Positions 55,001-64,000 of a stretch of DNA of 64,000 nt are shown piece by piece. How positions within the stretch are numbered: the first letter of the stretch is position 1; each line of letters begins with the position of its first letter. A model generated the notes under the pieces. That model saw only the letters and a program-made list of their open reading frames with translations, was not told the origin of the DNA and did no database searches. Made by a program: the position numbers and the translations under genes. The DNA is from Dendrocalamus latiflorus. Its lineage: Eukaryota; Streptophyta; Magnoliopsida; Poales; Poaceae. The stretch is taken from assembly GCA_017311315.1 (NCBI GenBank), contig CM029650.1, positions 13,517,749-13,581,748 on the forward strand. Reading direction: 5' to 3'.

Positions 55001-57785
55001 CCGTGTATCGTCTTAGAGCCCGTAAGGGGGCGCATCCAGGGGGTGTGACGACCCTTAGACCTTATATCCAGCCGCCACCCCCACCATTAGGGTTTGGGTT
55101 TTGCTTGAGATCAATCTGTCATTGAACAACCGCCGTTTTCGGTCGTGAAACCCCACTTTCGTGATCTTAATCATACATCTGCAGATTGTCACTTCTTTGA
55201 GCTGCGTTCTTTCGAGTTCTTGCTTGTGTTCTTCGTTTCGCAAGCAGGGATTAGCCTTCTTGGCGAGGTCAACCGGATTAGTGACACGGTTGATAACCAG
55301 AGGAGTCGTGGTGCTAAGGTTACAGGGTTCGGGTCTGTTGGATCTGAAGCCGGATCGGTGTGTCGCGTTCCACCAAAATGAGAGTTATCATCACCAGACG
55401 GAAGATCGGGAACCCCGTCCCCTTCACGTTCGTTAGTCCAAAAGACAAAACTTTAAATTCAAAATGCCCATACCTTGTGGAGAATGCCGTCTTTTCAATA
55501 TCCTCCTCTCGGACATGAATCTGATTGTATCCCGACTGGAGATCAATCTTTGAGAATACCTTAGCCCCTCTCAACTGATCAAACAAATCTTCAATGCGGG
55601 GTAAAGGATACTTGTTCTTGATGGTCAGCTGGTTGAGGGCACGGTAATCAATGCACATGCGCCAACTTCCATCCTTCTTCTTAGTAAATAACACAGAAGC
55701 TCCCCACGGGGACACACTAGGTCGAATAAGGTCTTTCACTCTCAGATCATCTAATTGCTTCTTTAGTTCTTCCTGAAAAGGACGAGCCAAATGGTACGGG
55801 GTCATAGAAACCGGTCGTGCACCTGGCACTAAATCAATCCTGAACTCCACTGGACGCGGTGGAGGCATCCCTGGCAACTCTGCTGGAAATACATCCAAGA
55901 ATTCCCGAACCACTGGAATACTTTCTGCAACCAAAGAGGAATTCGACTTTTCCACTAGAGACAATAGAAATCCACTCTTTGCTGCTCTACTACCAGGATA
56001 CAAACTAGCCAGCACACTAGGTGAAAAAGAGGGGGCACTACCCTGGAAAACTATTTCTTGGCCCGACGGCGCTTGCAGAGTTACTGTCTTCCAAAAACAT
56101 GATATGACAGTACGGTAACTATGCAACCAATCCATCCCCAAAATAACATCAAACGGCTCCATCCTCATAACCATCAAATTAGCAATAAAGTTCTCCCCAT
56201 CTATAGTGAGCACACAACCCGGACAGACTGTGGAACTGGAAAGACTTCCCCCAGTCGAATTAACTAGAACAGACTGAGCTATTTGCTGCATACTCAAATT
56301 TGCCCGGCTAGCAAACTCTAAAGATGTAAAGGAAAAAGTAGCCCCAGAGTCAAATAAAACAAATGCCTCCACTGAATCCACCGAAAGCGTACCTGTCACC
56401 ACGTCAGGACGACCCACCGACTCAGCAGTCAGCATGGCGTAGGAGACTGAGGCTGGGGCGGCTGGTGTCCCCACACCTGGGTATGGCGGTGCCGCCGCTG
56501 CAGGAGGAGCTGAAGGCGCCACAGCTGGAAACAAGGCCGCGGGGGAAGGCGGCCAAAAGTACCCTGGTGGCATCACTCCAGGAGAAGGGTAGTGAGGCTG
56601 AGGCGGCACCCAAGGCTGAGTAGGAGCGGCTGCTAGCATCTGCACTGACCCTCGAGAAGAAACCGCTGGCGCTGAAGCTGATGCATGCACTGGTTCCCAT
56701 TTAATGACGCTGGCGGGGTTCCGCTTACAAACCAATGCCTTGTGGCCCTCCTGACCACAATGGCGACAAGCTCCACTCCAAGAACACTCTGAAGCACGAT
56801 GACCATCCCCACACTTGAAGCATTTCATTCCCTGTCCTGGGGCTGGACGCATCATAGGAGCATTTGCTGAAGATCGAAAGGTAGATGGTGCCTGGGGCTT
56901 GGTGAACTTGGACTTGAATGAATTTTGTGGGCCCTTGAACCTCTTGGGAACTGGCTTCAGCGATGACCCACTACCTCCTCCAAAACTCTTCTTCTGACTG
57001 CCCTCCGAACCCTCAGAAGCCACAGTACCTCCTGCACCCTGCAATCCTTCCCCAAGCTGCATCTCTAGCTCCATGCCCCTAGCTTGCTCCACCAAGGAGG
57101 CAAAATCACGAAGCTCCAAGGCCCCCAACACCTGGCGAAACTCCTGCCTGAGCCCTCTGCGAAATCTCTTGGCCTTCTCCATCTCATTGGTAGCCACAAA
57201 TGGCACAAAGCGGATTAAGTTATTAAAACCCACTTCATACTCTGACACTGACATCTTACCCTGCTTATAACTGTTCAATGATACTTCCATCCTCTCCACA
57301 AATGAGGCAGGATAAAACCTCCTCCTAAACTGCTCCACAAACAGCTCCCAAGTTGCTGGTCCCTGGGCAGCGGCTCTGGCTGACAGGACTCCTTCCCACC
57401 AGAGATATGCTTGCCCCTTGAGCTGAAAGGCCACATATTGAACTCGCTGCTCTGATGTTAGTCCCAGCACTCCCAAATGCCTCTATATGTGCCGCAGCCA
57501 GTTAGCAGCATCAACTGGCGTGCCCAAACCATCGAAGGTGTCCAACCTCAAAGCATTCCACTGGTGCAGTCCCATAACACCCATTGCAGGTACTGTCGTA
57601 GGTACCATCACGGGTGCGGCAATAGGTGCATCTGGTGGAGTCTGGTTCCCTGGAACCGCTGAAGCAACCTCTTCCTCTGACCCCACAGAACTGGCCTCTC
57701 CAGCTACAGAGTTCTGAACTTCAGGCGGGGGCACAGCCTGGCCTCGTCCGGCACCCTGCCGACCACGGCCTCTACCCCTTGCCAT
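52096..57785 (-). pseudogene. Chromovirus right copy: gag-pol, multiply disrupted
   Basis: An exact counterpart of the left copy, shifted by 8197 bp, with the same domains in the same order and the same stops (for example TAG at 57483-57485 in gag and TAG at 52180-52182 before the end of the chromodomain). I noticed only four differences in the internal region: near 46641/54838, 47072/55269, 49260/57457 and 49316/57513. The last changes Ala to Val in gag (PADAAN to PVDAAN). Sharing every inactivating change shows that the duplication came after the loss of function. Confidence 0.93.
54502..55426 (+). repeat. Solo LTR (925 bp) inside RT of the right chromovirus copy
   Basis: Same position, ends and CGTTC duplication (54497-54501 and 55427-55431) as in the left copy, with two substitutions. 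It was therefore present before the tandem duplication and was copied with it. Confidence 0.85.
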
Positions 57786-57952
57786 CACTATAACACAAAC
57801 AAATGCAAAGCCAAACATTAAGTACTGAGTCAATTATGATAATCGACAGAAACATATTGATGCAATGCAAACCCCATTCCCACCTACGGTGCTTAGTGTG
57901 TCAAATTTAATATTCCATTAACCACGGACCTACAGCCCGCTCTGATACCAAC

Positions 57953-58394
57953 TGTAACACCCCAGCCAATCAATGACCTGAAATGCTACCAAACTAATAA
58001 CATAGCAATGAAAACTAACATTCATCTTACAAAAATTCGGCAGAACCTCCTTTGTTTATTGTCTAAATTAGAGGTTCCAACAATCATGATCAAATGATAT
58101 GAATAACAATAAGCAATATAATCAATTCTAAACAAAACTGGGTTATGTTTACCATCGCACTCATAACCACAAAGCTTAAATAAAGAACGGAAGTAATGTA
58201 AAAGAGTTCTAATCCTTTATTACATCTTAAACATGATGATCTTTAGTCAACTACCACTTAAGTTATTCAGCAAATAATGTTTAATGTTCTTTCTTTCTCC
58301 CAAGGTGAACAGACCGTGCAAGTGCAACAAAACTAATCCTTCTTTATCCCCATGCATGCCGATCCCATGTAGGTACCTAAAACAAATAGCAACC

Positions 58395-58443
<49 letters not shown>

Positions 58444-60233
58444 GAGTGAGTCCAACGACTCAGCAAATATAAATAGTGGCAACAAGAATAAAAGTGAACA
58501 TCATTTCTCAAGTTCATCCATCAATCATATAAATAAACCATACTATGCAATATGATCAAAAATCTCTTTTTCTCTTCTCTTTCGTATTTTACCGGTAATG
58601 CGGAGTGTGCATCCGTCAACGCCCACCCATGCCTGTACCATCTGGTACAGGGACCAATTGCCCATACTCCTCAAGTATGGGGACCTTTAGCCCGTCATGA
58701 CATCAACATGACGGGACCTCGACGCTTGGTCATCTCGTGACCAAGACTTCAATAAATCAGCATGATGCACAAACGTGAATATCTCAATAAATAAACTTGC
58801 ATTCACGATAGCTATGCACCAGAAATTCTCACATTCATTTGCAATCGACGATAAACAGTATCAACATATCATTAACATAATCAAGATCACATATTCTCAT
58901 AATATAGATCAAAACATCTACAAACCAACAATCATCCACAATTCACACTATGAAGTTTAGACCATCATTATACTTGCCTTAACCACGAGAAAACGGGGGA
59001 TGAGCAGAAGGTGCGGCCCCTGGAATCCGTCCTCCTCCTGAATAATAATTATAATTATTGCTAAGACAACAGTAGAGAGTCTTTAGATTAAATAAAAACA
59101 ACCCCAAACTAACCCAACATGTTTAGCTTGATTCAAAACCCCAAATCCTTTCGGCCATCCTGTCCCCCTCTACGGACAGTCAACTTCAAAAATTCATATC
59201 TATTGGTACGGAAGTCTAACTAGGGCGTTCTCAGACTTTCTGGAAAGATAATTAAATTATATAACTAAACCTAGTTGGTGAGCCTCCCTGATTCAGCCAT
59301 CTTCTACCCGCACCATCCAATTTTCTAAAACATCAGTTTCATAATGGGTTCTCTGGACAGCGCACTAAAATTGTCATAACTTTCACCCCGAGAGTTGGAA
59401 TCAGGATTTCTTGACCTTTTTGGAAATCTAAGGAAATTATCTGAAACTTGCATAATATGAAGATCCTTTAATTCCTCCATTTCCTAATCACCCCAACCAA
59501 TCTACCGAAACCTGACAGGAATTCCCCCGATCTGCAGGACAGTCCTACTAGAAAAATCATAACGTTTGCTACAAAGGTCCGAATGACGCATTCTAGCACT
59601 TCATTGAAATATAATTACGTCCTCTACAACTATCTAGGAGAACTCCAGAGCTGAATCCCCACGGATCTACGTCAAAAAGACCGTCTAACAGAGACTGTCC
59701 CGAGCAGAACCGAAAACCGACAATGCTAAACAATTAAATATGCAGCTAGCGGGGAGAATTAGGAGTAATTACTCTTAACGAATCGCTGAAGAACACGGAG
59801 AACTCCACACGATCTCTGCCTCCCTTCCTTTTCCCGTCCTATCCTCCACCTTCCGGATCCAAAACACTTCCCGGCGAACGATCGCTCTCCTCCCCTCGAT
59901 CCGCAACAACCGGGATTCCTTCACCAATCGCAGGGGGCGTCCATGGAGGTGAAGGTGACGCTGCTGGCCAAAGGAGGCACAAGGAGGAAGAGGGAGGTGC
60001 GGCTCTAGGGGTGGAAGGGGCGGTTGGGGAGAGGGGCGGCTAGGGTTTCGGGGTGGGGGTGGGGCGCCTCCCCCCCTTTTCCCTTGGCCGGCCACCTCCT
60101 GGGCCTCGGCCCATGCCCAGGTTGCCTCTGTTTTGCAGATTTCCCCCCTAAAATCACTATTAAATCCTTTTCCAATTTTCCCCTTTTTCCCTGATTAATC
60201 TATTATTTGACAAATCTCTCCCGGGATATTACA
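57953..60233 (-). repeat. Chromovirus LTR3 (rightmost, 5' LTR)
   Basis: 2281 bp. It carries the longest microsatellite, (AAC)15, and an extra GGGTGG-type hexamer near 60055. It is the most diverged of the three LTRs over its right 1.7 kb, for example ACCGGTAATG for ACCGTTAATG. It ends CCGGGATATTACA and is followed by the TTTAT duplication. Confidence 0.95.
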
Positions 60234-63232
60234 TTTATTTTATGACAAAGGGGTGAATACATAAGTGATGCATAATAAGGTTTTTACAGAATATGACTGA
60301 CTGGCCAAGTAAATACCAGAGTCAAGAGTAAATTATAGCGGAAGATAAATAAATAAGTAGAAGCATCTAGTGGTATGCCACCATAGCCCATAGGCAATCG
60401 ACTGGGGATAAGGCCCTAGAAAAACCCAACGTTGTATTCCCTAGTGCTGGGGGCAAGTGCGCGTCGTTTGGTACATATCTTTCTTCATTTTCTTAACAAC
60501 AATAATTTCAGCAGATTGAATACATTGTGTACTCAATAAGACTTGTAGTGTATCACAAAATTATACATATATACAAGCCTATCAAAGGATGATGCTCTAT
60601 GCTAAGTTATTTTCAGCATGAAGCAAATTTTATTTTCAATATCAGTAAGTAATAGTTTGCAATGGAATTGTAAAGAGCATTTGACATGTAATGAAATAAC
60701 ATTTGTATAACTTTGATAACAATAAATCATACAATTCACAGCCCTCCTCAGCTGTCAATATCGCACAATTCCCACCCATGGGCATGGCACATGGAAGATG
60801 CGTACATGCCACCCCATCATGTTTAGTGAAACAATTTTGAAAATCAAAACTATACCCATTATGGCTACATCCAAGCATGCTCATGACCACGAGAACAGCT
60901 ATTTAAATAGTTTTTAACACTCTCTAGAGGTTGTACAACTTTTCCCACATGAGATAATCAATTATACTGTCGGTAACTTCACACTTCTTTTGGTGTGTGA
61001 TGAAAATGATTATCTTATAGCCTTTAGATCTTCTAGTCCTAACCTTGTACTAGCCCAATGAACATCAAACACCTCTTAGGTCCATCCCTCAAGAGAGCAT
61101 TCAAATCCTCACTTAGGTCCACCCCTAAGTGAAGACCCTCACTTAGGTTCGTTCCCCAAGTGCGAATTTACCGTTGTATTAGCAAGTTTTGGCCCCAACA
61201 CCTTGGTGAAGGGAGCCCCTACAAGTAGACCATCACTCGGAATTCCCTTACTACTTCTGGGGCAACCACAATACAAGGTTAGACCTAGACAACTTTAATC
61301 AGTTAAAGCTAGAGCCCATATAGCACATGTGATTGTACGGTGTGACTTAGATGTGAGACAACAGTGTTCGGTCCTTAATTGACTCAGTGAGAATCTCTCC
61401 CTATCTACCTGCGAGGTTCCTCCTCACATTTGACAATTTATCATATAACTCGCCCGCATCCAAAAACTAGCTTTTTCATATTGGTTCATACCAAACTAAC
61501 AGAGGTTCTCCCTCTAGTCTGACATTTTTGAAACCATCATGTCCATTTGTAAATTTGTTTGAAAGTTCAAACTTAGTAGAAACTAGTGTGTGGCTGAGCA
61601 TTTAGAACATGTACTCAATGTGATATACCCAAATTTTGACATTAGCTACTATCAAACCATGTCCTAAGGGTCACAATAGTAAGGATACAAATTCTCAAGG
61701 AGGTGTAATGCATACAAGCGGTTGTACCTACCATTACTCATGGCATAGCAATTTAACAAAATATACACGCATGCATAATAGATTTCACAAACAATATACA
61801 ATAATTGAAATACTGAGACCAACATGGTCAAAGGGGGTGCTTGCCTTGCTTAAATTACTGTGGTCTTGATCTTACTCAAAACCTTCTCAGTAAATGATCT
61901 TGAAGCTATTGGTTTTTGTCTTTGTCCGAATCTCGATCCTGCTCGAGTTGATGCTCCTTCAGGACTTTGACTTTCTAATTACACGATAAATGATTGAAAG
62001 ACCAAATAAATTCAAAGAACTGCAAAAGATCCAAATAAATCCAAAGAGAACATAATTAAGTTTTATTAGGATTGAGTTCGGTAATGTTAGAGAAGGTTTA
62101 GAGGGTGAGGAATGTTTGACATAGTAAAATGGAGTTTGAGTGAATGAGGGGATGGCGGGGAAGCTTTGCTGGGAAGGAAAATAATGACAGATCAATGGTG
62201 AAGGAATAATCACAGGAATATTCCGTGTCTTAATTCAAAGAGGGTTAGGAATAGTCGATCGCAAAGTACCTTGGTTTCATTTTTAATTTAATAGTTTCTT
62301 TTGTTGTGTTAGGCAAGATTGCATTTTATCATGGCACTTTTACTAAAGATGTTATTGACATGAAATGACAACATTTTATGTGGCTTTTAGTAATGTTTGG
62401 GTTCAAGAAAAAGTTAGTGGCATACAAATTATTTTTTAAAGACTGGAATTCACGTGCAAGGTACAAATTTTGTTTGAGAGACATCCAATTCATGTGCAAG
62501 GTATACTTGAATTTAAATTGTATTTTAAGTGACATAAACATGAAGGTTGATTATTTTTCCCTAAATTTTAATGTTATTTACTCAAGGTGGTATATTCCAA
62601 TGATGTTTTTTTATTGGCAAAAAGGATTTAAGACACACATTTATGGTACAATAATTGTTTTCTTTGAGAAATTATATGCAAGGTGGATTTTAATTTAAAC
62701 TTCAATATTTCTAGTTAAATGTTATTTATCTATTACCCAGATTATCTTTCTTAATCAATACTCGTTATTAAAAAGGGGACTTGTGACTTTTGAAATAATA
62801 TTTATTATTGTACGGCTTAATATTGCTTTAATTATTCTCATAAGAATTATCTTGCTAAGGTTGACATGAAATTAAAAAAGATTAAATTTTTAGTGTTATC
62901 TATTGGCATAAACCTTCATTATAATTTCATAGCAAAGTTTGATCTTTTATTTATACTGATTATATTTCATGCGGTCTTTGCAGAAAAAGTATGTTTCAAT
63001 TCAAAAGATGATTAATTAAGTATCTTGCCTTAAATATTATTTTACTAAGTCATGCAATGGAGCAATATTAATTCTCTGTTATTTTTACCTTTCATGGACT
63101 TTATTCTAATTTCATGGACTTTATTCTAATATCACAATTCAACTTTATAAACCAATTTATATTGAGTCATATTATTATTTTCTTCAATATTCTTATTTTT
63201 TGTAAAAGATTATTATACATATAAAAGAAAAC
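60234..63232. other. Non-coding sequence right of the chromovirus
   Basis: Begins with the TTTAT duplication and should continue the LTR-like fragment of 41452-41576. The left part has a short repeated theme around 61070-61160 (CACTTAGGTCCACCCC, CTCACTTAGGTTCG). From about 62280 it becomes very AT-rich. A 24-bp direct duplication (starting TTTCATGGACTTTATTCTAA) occurs near 63092 and 63110. The ORF at 62378-62698 is AT-driven and shows no domain. I can support no gene here; a decayed retroelement LTR is the likeliest origin. Confidence 0.4.
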
Positions 63233-63265
63233 CTGAGGTAAAGTTGCGACGTTTGGAGTATCACC

Positions 63266-63690
63266 AAAAGATTTGTCTCGACTCCATCAGCGATTGAAGG
63301 TTTCGACTTCAGCAGGAGTCGAAGATCTCGACTCCGACTGTGGTCAAAGATTTCGACACCGGTAGTGGTTGAAGATTTTGATTTTGACTGCGGTCAAAGA
63401 TTTCGACACTAGTAGCGGTCGAAGATTTTGACACTAGCTATGGTCAAAGGTTTTGACTTTAGCTGTAGTCAAAGATTTTGACACCGGCTGCGGTCGAAGA
63501 TTTTGACTCTGGCTGCGGTCGAAGATTTCGACACCGGCTGAGTTTGAAGATTTCAACACCGGTTGTAGTTGAAGATTTTTACTCTAGCTATGGTCAAAGA
63601 TTTTGACATCAGTAGCAGTCAAAGATTTTGACACCTACAGTGGTCGAAGATTTTGACTCTGGCTGTGGTCAAAGATTTTGACACCGTGTC
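63266..63690. repeat. 25-bp tandem array, about 17 units
   Basis: A GGTCAAAGATTTTGACACC-like core recurs at a strict 25-bp step: 63291, 63316, 63341, 63366, 63391, 63416, 63441, 63466, 63491, 63516, 63541, 63566, 63591, 63616, 63641, 63666. Units differ by many substitutions but no indel breaks the register. The core GTCAAAGATTTTGAC is nearly self-complementary. The period is not a multiple of three. Confidence 0.93.
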
Positions 63691-63699
63691 AAATCCTAG

Positions 63700-64000
63700 A
63701 GCAACGACTCCTAGATCCTATGTGTAAATCGATTAGTCTAGGATTAGCTAGTGCACAAAGTGGTAAAATCAGCACGTTGTTGCGCATCAAAATTTACCTT
63801 CTCAGAAGCTGGAAGAGGCAACAAGTCGATAAGTGCACGAGGTATGAAACCATAAACAATCTCAAAAGGGCATTTCTTTTTGGTAGAATGCAGCGAACGA
63901 TTATAAGCAAATTCCATATGAGGCAAACATTCCTCCCATATTTTTAAGTTGTTTTTAAGCACAACCCTAAGCATAGTAGACAATGTTCTATTGACTACCT
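63700..64000 (-). pseudogene. Ty3/gypsy integrase fragment, running off the right edge
   Basis: On the minus strand the frame from 63983 to 63744 reads LKIWEECLPHMEFAYNRSLHSTKKKCPFEIVYGF...DLLPLP, the conserved segment after the catalytic Glu of gypsy integrases (EFAYN, PFEIVYG). It breaks down at about 63740, where the expected C-terminal integrase region is replaced by unrelated sequence and the 25-bp array. It differs from the chromovirus in this window (EFAYNNSYHSSIKAAPFEVLNG), so it is another family. The rest lies beyond the window. Confidence 0.85.

Larger units (their letters stand above)
41577..60233 (-). mobile_element. Tandem Ty3/gypsy chromovirus: LTR-internal-LTR-internal-LTR
   Basis: Three LTRs (41577-43821, 49756-52018, 57953-60233) separate two internal regions that differ at only about four positions by my reading, offset by 8197 bp. 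The whole unit is flanked by one exact 5-bp duplication, TTTAT (41572-41576 and 60234-60238). Primer sites beside LTR2 and LTR3 and a polypurine tract beside LTR1 place it on the minus strand. Both copies share all nonsense mutations and a solo LTR in RT, so the element was already dead when duplicated. The chromodomain and the RT/integrase sequences suggest the Tekay/Del clade. Confidence 0.95.

Noticed and set aside
63266..63690. Possible CRISPR-like array (regular short repeats).
   Set aside because: Units are adjacent at 25 bp with no unique spacers, they are diverged, and the context is plant retroelement DNA. It is a simple tandem array.

Overview
This window reads as repeat-rich plant nuclear DNA, most likely from a grass. 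I infer that from the LTR-retrotransposon families present: Maximus/SIRE-type Ty1/copia with very long LTRs, and a Tekay/Del-type Ty3/gypsy chromovirus. I found no cellular protein gene, tRNA or rRNA gene. Almost every supported feature belongs to an LTR retrotransposon, a piece of one, or a tandem array riding in one.

Layout, left to right. (1) 1-24933: copia element A, plus strand, entering from the left edge and heavily broken. A solo LTR (1349-3204, direct repeat CTAAG) sits in its gag. A second LTR with a degenerate tRNA-Asp-type primer site and about 5 kb of GC-rich tandem arrays (5784-11236) replaces its RT/RNase H. Copia element B (13701-24229, minus strand, two LTRs) sits in its 3' LTR. 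(2) 24934-26723: 3' end of an older minus-strand copia element (DE). (3) 26724-38449: copia element C, plus strand, with full-length gag (979 codons) and pol (1064 codons), two almost identical LTRs and a truncated 3' LTR; it is the only element here that looks recently active. (4) 38450-41451: AT-rich DNA, then the gag, primer site and LTR edge of element DE. (5) 41577-60233: a chromovirus in the arrangement LTR-internal-LTR-internal-LTR, minus strand, flanked by one TTTAT target duplication. Both internal copies share the same stop codons and the same 925-bp solo LTR. (6) 60234-64000: non-coding DNA, a strict 25-bp tandem array, and a gypsy integrase fragment running off the right edge.

Inferred order of events: DE is the oldest copia layer. 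A landed in its 3' LTR, then the solo LTR, the GC-rich element and B landed in A. C landed in the 3' region of DE very recently. On the right, an LTR-like sequence landed in the 5' LTR of DE, the chromovirus landed in that, and the chromovirus was later duplicated. The variant pattern of its three LTRs fits an unequal crossover placed within about 100 bp.

The most informative observations are the hybrid middle LTR of the tandem chromovirus, the youth and cut 3' LTR of element C, the gag/pol junction and non-coding block shared by A, B and C, the CxxC array in Gag, the LTR-specific clusters of short repeated words, and the five-period tandem-array region. I see no evidence of a novel non-transposon system.
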